Source: Clostridiaceae bacterium | Lineage (GTDB): Bacteria; Bacillota; Clostridia; Lachnospirales; Lachnospiraceae | Assembly: GCA_018378255.1 (NCBI GenBank) | Contig: JAGZXV010000153.1 | Location: 1 to 14,353, forward strand | Direction: 5' to 3' | Length of the DNA: 14,353 nt | Shown: piece by piece, positions 6,718 to 14,353 of the stretch | How the letters are laid out: the number at the start of each line of letters is the position of its first letter | Position numbering within the stretch: position 1 is the first letter of the stretch | Position numbers and translations under genes: made by a program | Notes under the pieces: generated by a model | What the model was told of the DNA's origin: nothing | The model's database searches: none | Seen by the model: the letters and a program-made list of their open reading frames with translations, nothing else

Positions 6718-7863
6718 TTATAGTTCTGTAATATCCTGGGCCCAGATCAAGTCCATACCGAATCCTGGAATCTCGGGTACAGTCATTTTTCCATCGAAAA
6801 GGCCATATGCACTGGTATCCACTCCTTCCGTCAGGTCAATAACCCCTTCCACACAGTCCATTAACGGACAACCGGCTCCAAAGGAGGCTGTATACCTGGT
6901 TTTCATACCAAATCCCCAGTTATGGGGAGATATCTTAACTCCCAGACCAGCAAGTTTCGGTACAAACTGCCGCCATTTTGTAAATCCCAGATACTCTATA
7001 TCCATCTGAACTACATCTAAAAGTCCCTGTTTTGCCAAATCCAGAATCTGTCGAGGGTTAAATCTGCTCTCGCCGTCTGCAATCATGGTAGAAGGAGACC
7101 TATATGCCAGATATTCCCTTAACGTTTTAAGCCCTTCCTCATCTTCCCTGAAGGGTTCTTCAATCCAGTAAAGGCCGCAGTCTGCCACTCCATCTATATA
7201 AGTTTTAATGGTTTCCGAAGTATATGCATCGTTTGCATCCACCATAATCCTGGCATCCGGGAAATATGACCGAACCATACGGGTTACTTCAATATCTCGT
7301 TTTATCCCTTCCCTGAGGTCCATCCACTTAGGACCGCGACCGATTTTTAACTTGAAATCACGATATCCCATCCCATAATCCTCGAAGCACTCTTCTAAAA
7401 TTCGCTTCAAGCCTCCTGGACTGGAATCAGGGCTCAAATCGTCCAGCAAGATTCCACCGTCATATAAACTGACAGGATTTGTCCCTTCATTTCCAAGCAT
7501 CCGGTAGACAGGGATGCCAAGAATCCTTCCTGCCAGGTCATGCAGTGCAAAATCAAATCCTTCATAATGGTTATCCGTAATTCCATAGGTCGGATCAAAC
7601 ACATCGCCCACGCATTTTCCCATAATCAACTCATCCATATCAGCCAGTTCTTTCCCATGTTTCCAGAACGGCCGGCTAGTGCACAATCCCCAGCCAGTAA
7701 TTCCCTGATCGGTAAATAACTGTTTGGCCGTCAGTTCATCTCCGTAGGCATGTTCGCCCCGCCGCGAATTCTTCCCGTTCAAACGGTGATAGCGGTTTCG
7801 TATGCGGTATGTTTTGATACCAGCTATTTTATGTTCTTTTAATTTTTCAGATGATAATTCCAT
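6718..7863 (-). CDS. Mandelate racemase/muconate lactonizing enzyme family protein
   Basis: This 381-residue enolase-superfamily enzyme abstracts a proton alpha to a carboxylate, giving dehydration or racemization of acid sugars or related acids. The barrel residues are visible: K171-x-K173 in DFKLKIG; metal ligands D209 (MVDAN), E235 (WIEEPF, 26 residues later as in mandelate racemase) and the D263-G-E265 segment (IADGES). The likely opposite base is H314 in SPHNWG. The N-terminal capping domain spans about 1-125. Usual family length is 350-400. Start ATG follows GGAGGAG. It lies 71 bp after the second permease gene and 30 bp before the URO-D-like gene. It is probably the catabolic enzyme for the compound imported by the ABC system; an aldonate or uronate derivative fits, but specificity cannot be read from sequence. 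Confidence 0.85.
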   Translation of the reverse strand: MELSSEKLKEHKIAGIKTYRIRNRYHRLNGKNSRRGEHAYGDELTAKQLFTDQGITGWGLCTSRPFWKHGKELADMDELIMGKCVGDVFDPTYGITDNHYEGFDFALHDLAGRILGIPVYRMLGNEGTNPVSLYDGGILLDDLSPDSSPGGLKRILEECFEDYGMGYRDFKLKIGRGPKWMDLREGIKRDIEVTRMVRSYFPDARIMVDANDAYTSETIKTYIDGVADCGLYWIEEPFREDEEGLKTLREYLAYRSPSTMIADGESRFNPRQILDLAKQGLLDVVQMDIEYLGFTKWRQFVPKLAGLGVKISPHNWGFGMKTRYTASFGAGCPLMDCVEGVIDLTEGVDTSAYGLFDGKMTVPEIPGFGMDLIWAQDITEL

Positions 7864-7934
7864 AATCTCCTCCTACTTTATTTCATTGCTGTTTTCAGTC
7901 TCATATTAGCGAACCCAGCATGATGTCCTTTTGT

Positions 7935-8786
7935 CTATCCTTTCAGTCCGGAAGTCGCCATGCCTTCAACAAAATATTTCTGTAGTGTCAAAAATACAAC
8001 AGTGCTGGGGATCAGGGAGACCACCGACATAGCTAAAACCGTAGGCCAATTGATTCCCGTAGACGCATCCATAGCCATTTTCAGTGCCAGGGATACTGTA
8101 TATTTGGCAGGTGAACTGATGTAAATATTTTGATTAAAGAAATCATTCCATCCCCAAATAAACTGAAAAATACTGGCCGATATAATCGCCGGCACACATA
8201 ACGGAGTAAGTATTCTTGTCAGAACTCCAAAGGAACTGCATCCATCAATATAAGCTGCTTCGTCCAAATCATAAGGGATTCCTCGGAAGAACTGGATAAA
8301 CATGTAGATAAAGAAGGACGAGGTGGCAAAAAAGGAGGGTACCCAAAAGGGGAGGTAGCTGTCGATCCACCCCAGCCCTGCGAATACGAGATAGCGGGGC
8401 ACAATCAACACCGCAGCTGGAAGCATTAAGAATGACATCATAACTGCAAACAAAATCTTTTTAAACGGAAACTCAAACCGGCTGAATCCGTAAGCAACGG
8501 TAAGACTGGAAATTATAGTTCCAAATACAATTGGAATCACTAAAAAAATTGTGTTATACAGGTATTTTCCAAAAGTTATCCTGCCGGATCCCATCCCCTT
8601 CCAGCCATTAATATAACCATCCACGCGGAATTCACGGGGAATTATTTCCAAAGTGCCGAATACCTCCTTATTGGATTTAAAAGAGGAAAAAAACATGATC
8701 ACCAATGGAAACAGCAGTACGATTCCCAATGATACCATAAAAACATAACGGATTATACTTCTTATGTGTTTATGTCTTTTCTTCAT
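7935..8786 (-). CDS. CUT1 carbohydrate ABC transporter permease, MalG type
   Basis: This is a 283-residue inner-membrane permease with about six hydrophobic segments (first near 12-34, last near 245-270). The cytoplasmic EAA loop at about 176-196 (EAAYIDGCSSFGVLTRILTP) is the contact site for the ATPase. The sequence ends in FVEGMATSGLKG, typical of MalG-type permeases. Start ATG follows GGAGGTAAAG. It forms the transmembrane channel with the upstream MalF-type permease, 13 bp away. No ATPase gene is in the operon; such systems commonly borrow an MsmK/UgpC-type ATPase encoded elsewhere. Confidence 0.92.
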   Translation of the reverse strand: MKKRHKHIRSIIRYVFMVSLGIVLLFPLVIMFFSSFKSNKEVFGTLEIIPREFRVDGYINGWKGMGSGRITFGKYLYNTIFLVIPIVFGTIISSLTVAYGFSRFEFPFKKILFAVMMSFLMLPAAVLIVPRYLVFAGLGWIDSYLPFWVPSFFATSSFFIYMFIQFFRGIPYDLDEAAYIDGCSSFGVLTRILTPLCVPAIISASIFQFIWGWNDFFNQNIYISSPAKYTVSLALKMAMDASTGINWPTVLAMSVVSLIPSTVVFLTLQKYFVEGMATSGLKG

Positions 8787-8799
8787 CTTTACCTCCTAT

Positions 8800-9702
8800 T
8801 CATCCTTTTTCATCTCCATAAAACACCCAGTAGCGGGACGTGAAGAATATCAGCAATGTAACCAGGATCAATATTGCAAACAGAATCCAGGAATATGCAC
8901 TGGCATACCCCATATTAAAATTTTGAAAAGCCTCCCGATACAACTTCATGCCGAATAAAAACGTGGATTTGTTTGGACCTCCTTTTGTCAAAACGAAAGG
9001 GGTTGTAAACTCTTGGAAACAATTGATAGTTTGCATCACCAGATTAAAAAGTAAAATAGGAGAAATCATCGGCAGGGTGACGGAAAAGAAAATATTGATT
9101 TTACTTCCTCCGTCCACATCCGCTGCTTCATAGAGTTCCCGGGGCACATTTTTAAGGGCAGCTAAAAATAATACCATAGAGGAACCGAACTGCCAGATCG
9201 CCACCAGAGCTATCGTAAACGGTGCCACAGCTGTACTACCAAACCATTTTACCGTTCCGCCGCCCATGGATTGAAGCAGCATGTTCACGTATCCGTTATT
9301 TTCAAATAAAAAGCGCCAGATAACGGAAATCGCTATGCTGCCTCCAAAAATAGAAGGCAGATAATAGGCAGTACGGAACAGGTTGATCCCTTTGATGTCT
9401 GCATTTAAAACCAGGGCTATGATGAGGGCAAACAGGACTTTGCCCGGTGAAGCAATCAGGGTATAGACCAAAGTCGCCTTAATCACTGCATAAAAATCCG
9501 GATCGATTGTAAAAATGCGGATATAATTGCTGATGCCAACAAAATCAGCGCTGTCTGAAACCGACTTATTGGTAAACGCCAGATAAAATGAATTCAAAAA
9601 GGGATACATTTGAAACCATACCAGCCCGATCAGCCACGGCAGGATGAAAAAATATCCGTGGTATCCTCTTGGCATTTTTTTTCTGCGCTTTGCTTCCACC
9701 AT
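8800..9702 (-). CDS. CUT1 carbohydrate ABC transporter permease, MalF/UgpA type
   Basis: This is a 300-residue membrane protein with six predicted membrane helices, the first at about 15-38 after a basic N-terminus (MVEAKRRKK). The EAA loop at about 192-211 (EAADVDGGSKINIFFSVTLP) is canonical. I chose the ATG at 9702, not the GTG at 9711, because GAGGTGA lies 5 nt before it. The gene starts 22 bp after the binding-protein gene and ends 13 bp before the MalG-type permease. Together they form the heterodimeric channel of one importer. Confidence 0.92.
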   Translation of the reverse strand: MVEAKRRKKMPRGYHGYFFILPWLIGLVWFQMYPFLNSFYLAFTNKSVSDSADFVGISNYIRIFTIDPDFYAVIKATLVYTLIASPGKVLFALIIALVLNADIKGINLFRTAYYLPSIFGGSIAISVIWRFLFENNGYVNMLLQSMGGGTVKWFGSTAVAPFTIALVAIWQFGSSMVLFLAALKNVPRELYEAADVDGGSKINIFFSVTLPMISPILLFNLVMQTINCFQEFTTPFVLTKGGPNKSTFLFGMKLYREAFQNFNMGYASAYSWILFAILILVTLLIFFTSRYWVFYGDEKG

Positions 9703-9724
9703 TTTAATCACCTCATTCCGCCCC

Positions 9725-11113
9725 TCAGGAGTTCTTTTCTTTCAGTTCATCCGCCTTTTGCTGCATCAGATCCACAAACTGCCGGGCCGCTTCTTCCGCC
9801 GTACATTCTCCATAATAGAGGCTGCTGAACACATCGAATTCAATGGTTATAAACTCACTGTCCATGCTTACTAAGTTGATTCCCTCCCCGCCTTTATGTT
9901 TTTTTATAAAGTCCAGCACATTCTCCACCTGTTGCGGAATCTTTCCCTGTTCCTGCATCCGCTTTAACGCAAGTTCCGTAACCGGTATGGATCGGCAAAG
10001 TCCCAATTCATCGATAGCATCTTCATTTGTATATAAAAAATCCAGCACCTTTAAGGCTTCTTCTTTATATTTAGAAGATGAGGCTACAGAAAGCAGATTT
10101 GTGGGCCTGAGGGAATATCCAGGGTTTTCAGATTCATAATCTCCCACCGGAACGATATAACGGCAGTCCGGCAGGGAAGCGGCAGCCGTATTTACATTGC
10201 TGGACTGCTGTTGGGCGGCCACAATGGTTCCGTTAAGCAGGCCAGGTGTTTCCCATAAACTCTGGATCGTTATCATTTCATCAAATGGAGCCACTATCTT
10301 CTTGTCATAGAGACCTTTTACATATTCAAATGTAACCAACGCATCATCATAATCAAATCCCAGGGTGAAATCATCATTTACCAGATAACCTCCACAGCGG
10401 TTTAACAGGTATGTGTTGAACCAATGGAAATCCACCCCTATCTCATTGGATGCCAGAAGATACATGTTCTCATCATATTCCTGCACCATTTTCCCATATT
10501 CCTCCACCTGTTCCCAGGTGAATGGCTTTGATAAATCCAGACCTATGCTATCAGCCAAGTCTCCATTTACATACAAAGTTGTAAAATTAAGGCCGGACGG
10601 GAGGCCGATCAACCTGCCGGATGGCGAAGTAAAAGTATTCAGCATCCCCTGATAATCCGCAAACAAGCCCATATCGATCACCTGCTGTTCGTTCATGTCC
10701 ACAAACTTGTCTTCCATCTGCCAAAACTGCATTACCCAAGTGGGATCAACCTGCATAATGTCCGGAGAAGTCCCGCTCATGAGTTGGGCTGTCAATTTCT
10801 CCAGATAACCGTCCCATCCTAAAAACTCACTGATAATTTCCACATTGGGGTTCTTTTCCATATACAGTTCCAGGGCCGCAACCGTAGATTTATGTCGGTC
10901 TTCGTTGCCCCACCAACAGAAACGCAGGGTGATTTGATCCTCTTTTTTTGTTTCTTTTCCGTTTTCCGTCTTCTCGTCTTCTTCATTATTTGTCTTACTT
11001 TCTACCGTATCTGCCCCACTGTTATGATTCCTGTTTTCCGTTTTACCGGAACAGCCTGCCATAGTAACAGCAAGCGCCGCTATCAAAAATAAACTAATCC
11101 ATCTTTTTATCAT
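9725..11113 (-). CDS. Sugar-binding lipoprotein of CUT1 ABC importer
   Basis: This is a 462-residue family 1 extracellular solute-binding protein. Residues 1-20 form a signal peptide ending in the lipobox MAG-C21, so the mature protein is lipid-anchored outside the cell. A polar, Glu/Lys/Asn-rich linker (about 22-60) precedes the binding domain, which opens with ITLRFCWWGNEDRH. The core carries ENPNVE-like and GTSPDIMQVD segments typical of the family. I chose ATG 11113, where AAAGGAC lies 7 nt upstream. The longer in-frame start at 11158 would overlap the preceding gene and spoil the signal peptide. Its gene sits 22 bp after the LUD-domain gene and just before the two permease genes. Substrate is unknown; the aromatic residues (WWG, WDGY, WVMQFW) fit sugar stacking. 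Confidence 0.92.
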   Translation of the reverse strand: MIKRWISLFLIAALAVTMAGCSGKTENRNHNSGADTVESKTNNEEDEKTENGKETKKEDQITLRFCWWGNEDRHKSTVAALELYMEKNPNVEIISEFLGWDGYLEKLTAQLMSGTSPDIMQVDPTWVMQFWQMEDKFVDMNEQQVIDMGLFADYQGMLNTFTSPSGRLIGLPSGLNFTTLYVNGDLADSIGLDLSKPFTWEQVEEYGKMVQEYDENMYLLASNEIGVDFHWFNTYLLNRCGGYLVNDDFTLGFDYDDALVTFEYVKGLYDKKIVAPFDEMITIQSLWETPGLLNGTIVAAQQQSSNVNTAAASLPDCRYIVPVGDYESENPGYSLRPTNLLSVASSSKYKEEALKVLDFLYTNEDAIDELGLCRSIPVTELALKRMQEQGKIPQQVENVLDFIKKHKGGEGINLVSMDSEFITIEFDVFSSLYYGECTAEEAARQFVDLMQQKADELKEKNS

Positions 11114-11135
11114 ACTATTGTCCTTTCCATTCTTT

Positions 11136-11783
11136 TTAAAAACCCAATTCCTCGGCAACTACAACTGCACACATGCGTCCTGGAAATTTATGAGCTGTCA
11201 GTGTGATTCCGATGTGGTTGCACATGCGTCCACGTATCTCATCCGTTTGTTTCACATTACAGTCTGAACAGACTCCTGTTTCTGCACAAGGTGTTTGATG
11301 TCCTTCTTTTACACAGTTCATAGGAGCAATTTCCCACAAACGCTGGATAGCTGCATCTATGTTCTTAACCAATTTATTGGCGCCCACTACCACAATTACC
11401 TTTCTCGGACCGTACATGATGGCCGCTGTCCGGCTGCCGCTGCAATCCATATTTACCAGTTCGCCATTCATTGTGACCGCATTAGTTCCTGTAATAAATA
11501 CATCCGCCAATAAGGAATCCCGGCATATTTCGTAGTGGGGTTCCACCCGGTAACGGTCCAAAAGGTGCTATCTGCCTGTCCGCAATTCCTCCAGCACGTC
11601 TAATGATTCCACAGTTTGGGAACCGCCCAGCCCGATGACACTCCCTTCCGGTATCATGGAAAGCAGAATCGATCTTGCTTCCTGTTTTGTCTTAGCCAGT
11701 TCCACCACATAATCCTTCTTTCTTAATGCTTCTGCCATATACTCTGCTCTTTTTAGGTTATACCATGCTCTGTAGCCGTTCAT
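11136..11783 (-). pseudogene. LUD-domain (lactate utilization-type) protein with in-frame TAG
   Basis: A GGGAGG box 8 nt upstream supports the ATG at 11783 over the in-frame ATG at 11834. The reading frame encodes 215 residues, the usual size of clostridial LUD (DUF162) proteins, but codon 72 is TAG (11568-11570). Both sides are in the same frame and both match the family. Before the stop lies IPEGSVIGLGGSQTVESLDV. After it lie DVFITGTNAVTMNGELVN and GPRKVIVVVGANKLV, then a Cys-rich tail (TPCAETGVCSDC). So this is a nonsense change, not a frameshift. It may be inactivated, a sequence error, or read through by a suppressor; nothing around the TAG tells which. LUD proteins are related to LutB/LutC of lactate oxidation; clostridial stand-alone copies often sit in sugar operons with unknown role. 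It is the first gene of the catabolic operon. Confidence 0.8.
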
Positions 11784-11845
11784 ATTATCTCCCTCCCATC
11801 TCTGATCCAGTTCATCTATGTGAAACTCTCGCATCTGATGCTTTT

Positions 11846-11874
11846 ATTATAGGGGACGCACTCCTTTCCAACAA
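11846..11874 (-). promoter_or_regulatory. Promoter of the catabolic/ABC operon
   Basis: On the minus strand: -35 TTGTTG (11869-11874), a 17-bp spacer and a perfect -10 TATAAT (11846-11851). It lies about 60 bp upstream of the LUD gene start. The poor -35 fits a promoter that needs an activator, plausibly the divergently encoded AraC-type response regulator. Confidence 0.6.
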
Positions 11875-11900
11875 TCCGTCCATTTTTAATATCTGGTATC

Positions 11901-11995
11901 ATTCTTACGCAATTCAGAATCTTTTATTGATAAAGTATCATTTTTTTACAAATATTGGTAATGGTATTAAAAAATGAGATATTGTTGGTAAGAAT
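11901..11995. promoter_or_regulatory. Inverted GTAAGAAT elements in the divergent control region
   Basis: GTAAGAAT occurs at 11988-11995 on the plus strand and at 11901-11908 on the minus strand, so the two face each other across about 80 bp. Related ATTGGTAATGG and TTGTTGGNAAG strings lie between and beside them. They are candidate sites for the response regulator encoded at 12053. This is a pattern call only. Confidence 0.3.
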
Positions 11996-12010
11996 AGGTT
12001 AAGATATAAT
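11982..12010 (+). promoter_or_regulatory. Promoter of the two-component system
   Basis: -35 TTGTTG (11982-11987), a 17-bp spacer and -10 TATAAT (12005-12010), about 42 bp before the response-regulator start. Its hexamers are identical to those of the divergent operon promoter. Confidence 0.6.
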
Positions 12011-12052
12011 AGAATCAAACAATTTAAAAATGGTAAAAGGGGGGAAATTGAA

Positions 12053-12817
12053 TTGTACACGTTAATTTTAGTTGAAGATGACCAATTGATTTGTGATGGC
12101 CTGTGTCGTTTTTTCCCTTGGAGGGAGATTGGATTTGAGTTTTTAGCAGGATTCACTGACAGTGCTTTAGCCTGGGAGTTTATCCGCAAAACCCCTGGCA
12201 TCGATGTGGTACTGACGGATATTTGCATGCCTGTTATGGATGGTCTGGAACTGGCAGAAAAAATTAAGCATAATTATCCTCAAATATGGACTTGTTTTTT
12301 AACAGCTTATCAGGAATTTGATTACGCCTATCAAGCAATTCATTTAAATGTTAAAAAATACATTATTAAGTCAGCACAGTATAACGAATTGATTCGGGCT
12401 TTCACAGAGTTGAAAGAGGAACTGGACACTTCCCGAAACCCTGATACACTTCCCGACTGCGGATTCCAGCCGTTGAAACAACCTGGCAAAGATATTGGGG
12501 AGGCCATTTTAGTTTACATACAGAAAGACCTGAAAAATGCAAATCTTCAGTCCGTAGCAGATCAGGTAGGCCTGCATCCCGCCTATCTGAGCAGATATTT
12601 TAAGGATCATTTCCATGAAAACTTTATCGATTACCTCACCCGAGTCAAAATGAACTGCGCCATGGAAATGTTGAGAAAACAGAACGCCGATATTTTAAGT
12701 ATCAGTGATTCGCTGGGCTACGCCAATGAGAAGAATTTTTCACGGGCATTTAAAAAGTATACCGGTTTTCCACCCGGGGCTTATAAACGTCTGTTTAAGA
12801 AAGAGGGTACCCTATGA
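12053..12817 (+). CDS. YesN-type response regulator with AraC DNA-binding domain
   Basis: This 254-residue protein has a CheY-like receiver domain at about 1-120, with acidic pocket E8/D9/D10, phospho-acceptor D56 (LTDICMP), T84 and K106 (YIIKSA). An AraC-type double helix-turn-helix domain spans about 150-250 (LQSVADQVGLHPAYLSRYF and ISDSLGYANEKNFSRAFKKY). It is shorter than many YesN proteins because the linker is brief. The start is TTG, with AAGGGGGG 8 nt upstream; I see no better ATG. The stop overlaps the kinase start as ATGA. It is divergent from the sugar-transport operon, the usual arrangement when a YesMN pair activates a CUT1 importer in response to its substrate. Confidence 0.9.
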   Translation: MYTLILVEDDQLICDGLCRFFPWREIGFEFLAGFTDSALAWEFIRKTPGIDVVLTDICMPVMDGLELAEKIKHNYPQIWTCFLTAYQEFDYAYQAIHLNVKKYIIKSAQYNELIRAFTELKEELDTSRNPDTLPDCGFQPLKQPGKDIGEAILVYIQKDLKNANLQSVADQVGLHPAYLSRYFKDHFHENFIDYLTRVKMNCAMEMLRKQNADILSISDSLGYANEKNFSRAFKKYTGFPPGAYKRLFKKEGTL

Positions 12818-14353
12818 AAGCTTTCTTCCACAGCCATATTCCAAACGGAACAAAGGCGTTCCGGATCAGCTTTTTCCGCCGAAAACTTTTCCCCCTGCTC
12901 CTGATCGTAATGACATTTTTTCTAATGCTTGGAATTACAATTTCAAATATTGTTGAAACGAGTATTAAAAATAAGCTGGACAATGACAGCATCATGCTTC
13001 TCACCCAGACAAAACGGTCCTTTGAATCGGTCATGAGTGAAATCTATGCTCTCACCCTAATCTTAACCTATGATACTTCTACAGCAAGAACCATCAAAAA
13101 CTGCCTTCAAAGCAGCAAAGTTCATTATTCCGATGTGCAGAATATTAAGTCTTCCATCGTAATTCCACTGGTCGCCACCAGAGCATATATTGATTCCATC
13201 TATATTTATTTTGATAACCCCAACGGAATTTTCTTTGCCAACACGGAAGGTATCCGGTCATTGGAACGTTATTGCGATACCGGCTGGTACAAAACAGTCA
13301 CATCACCTGCAGCTGAAGACAAGATGATCTGGAGCGAAGCGAGAAGTTACTATAAATATGACTTTACCTCTTCTCCCCATGAAATCGTCACCTTGTATCA
13401 AAGGAACCTCTACCGGGACGGCATCATCGTTTTAAACCTGAACAGGGATTATTTTAACCAACAGTTAAATGAAATGAGCAGTTATGAAGGGCAGATGATT
13501 TACATATTCGATGAAGATGGCAAAGTTTTATTTTGCAATACGAAAACTCCGGCGCTTTTGGAAAATGAAGTGGCTGAAATGCTGCATTCGGACTCAGCCC
13601 ATGCAAAAAACCGAGATTACTATCTTTCATCTGCAAAGGCCGATTTCATACCAGAATGGACTTTTGTTTCTATTGTGCCAAAAAGGTCTCTCTATGCCCC
13701 AATCCGGAGGGTCAATCTATCCATTCTCTTCACCATGATACTGGCCTGCATCCTGGGATCTATTCTGGCCAGCCTGCGCGTATGGCAGTCCTATCGCAGC
13801 ATCCATCGGATTATGACATTTATCGACCACATAAAAAAAGACCCTCAGGGCACCGCCCCCTTAACTAAGGAGCCGAAAGAGTATGAATTTATTGTAGAAT
13901 CCCTTATCGACGCCTACACCCGTGAAAATGCTTTGAACCAGCAGCTTTTGGAAAACAAATATACGGAAAAAGTTCTGGAATTGAAAAGCCTGCAGGCACA
14001 GATTAATCCCCACTTTTTATTAAATACCCTGCAATCCATTTTCTGGGCCAGTTTTCATCTCACAAACAGCTACAATAATGTAAGCAAAATGATCGAAAAT
14101 CTGAACACAATCCTGGGCTATCTTTTGGAATCCGACAACATGCTGGTTCCTATGACGAAGGAACTGCGCAATTTGGAAAGTTATATTTCCATCCAGCAGA
14201 TACGGAGCAGCAAAAAATTTGGGATGATCTGGGATGTTTCTGAAAATCTGTATTCCGTCTATACAGTCAAACTTTTATTTCAGCCCCTTCTGGAAAATGC
14301 CATTCACCACGGCTTTTCGGGAGATGGACATTGGCTTCTTAAATTCAGGGTCC
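12814..14353 (+). CDS. YesM-type sensor histidine kinase, cut by window end
   Basis: The frame is open from ATG 12814 to the window end (513 codons) and is incomplete. A first membrane helix lies at about 25-47 and a second at about 300-322, leaving an extracellular sensor region of about 250 residues between them, as in dCACHE-like YesM sensors. A short HAMP-like segment follows. The kinase domain then carries LQAQINPHFLLNTLQ with phospho-acceptor H400, and the N box QPLLENAIHH with N495. The glycine-rich ATP-lid boxes would lie past the edge. It overlaps the response regulator by 4 bp and should phosphorylate it at D56. The signal is probably the sugar imported by the divergent ABC operon, sensed directly or through the binding protein. 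Confidence 0.9.
   Translation, partial: MKAFFHSHIPNGTKAFRISFFRRKLFPLLLIVMTFFLMLGITISNIVETSIKNKLDNDSIMLLTQTKRSFESVMSEIYALTLILTYDTSTARTIKNCLQSSKVHYSDVQNIKSSIVIPLVATRAYIDSIYIYFDNPNGIFFANTEGIRSLERYCDTGWYKTVTSPAAEDKMIWSEARSYYKYDFTSSPHEIVTLYQRNLYRDGIIVLNLNRDYFNQQLNEMSSYEGQMIYIFDEDGKVLFCNTKTPALLENEVAEMLHSDSAHAKNRDYYLSSAKADFIPEWTFVSIVPKRSLYAPIRRVNLSILFTMILACILGSILASLRVWQSYRSIHRIMTFIDHIKKDPQGTAPLTKEPKEYEFIVESLIDAYTRENALNQQLLENKYTEKVLELKSLQAQINPHFLLNTLQSIFWASFHLTNSYNNVSKMIENLNTILGYLLESDNMLVPMTKELRNLESYISIQQIRSSKKFGMIWDVSENLYSVYTVKLLFQPLLENAIHHGFSGDGHWLLKFRV

Noticed and set aside
1..14353. CRISPR arrays, insertion sequences or phage genes.
   Set aside because: No direct-repeat array, transposase frame or terminal inverted repeats were seen.

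Overview
The window looks like a chromosomal piece of a low-to-medium GC Firmicute, most likely a Clostridia/Lachnospiraceae-type gut anaerobe. Grounds: AGGAGG-type ribosome binding sites, sigma-A promoters of the TTGaca-17-TATAAT form, a YesN/YesM-type two-component system beside a CUT1 sugar transporter, and an RtcB/WYL/slipin gene set. No gene identifies the species.

Left edge (1-449): no gene. It holds two tandem, near-consensus minus-strand promoters with A-tracts upstream, firing out of the window to the left. The leader resembles those in front of rRNA operons. A long bidirectional hairpin terminator (331-402) separates this from the slipin gene.

RNA-repair island (450-5662): minus-strand rtcB (RNA ligase), then about 500 nt of structured noncoding sequence, then a slipin/SPFH gene. 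Two overlapping WYL-domain regulator genes diverge from rtcB. The gap between rtcB and slipin contains a near-perfect tRNA mimic in circularly permuted order: T-arm, short acceptor stem closed by a GAAA tetraloop, D-arm, then an opened anticodon stem. Every canonical tertiary-contact base is present. This fits a bacterial Y RNA (YrlA-like). My inference is that the WYL pair senses an RNA or nucleotide signal and controls an rtcB - Y-like RNA - slipin operon, replacing the RtcR regulator of proteobacterial systems. The second WYL gene carries a +1 frameshift at a T7 run.

Catabolic operon (5671-11783, minus): LUD-domain protein (interrupted by an in-frame TAG), sugar-binding lipoprotein, two CUT1 permeases, an enolase-superfamily sugar-acid dehydratase/racemase-like enzyme, and a URO-D-fold protein. 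No ATPase gene is present, as is usual for CUT1 systems that share an MsmK-type ATPase. The substrate is unknown; the enolase-superfamily enzyme suggests an acid sugar or a derivative.

Right edge (12053-end, plus): YesN-type response regulator overlapping a YesM-type histidine kinase that runs off the window. They diverge from the catabolic operon and probably control it; the two promoters facing away from the shared 270-bp region both read TTGTTG-17-TATAAT.
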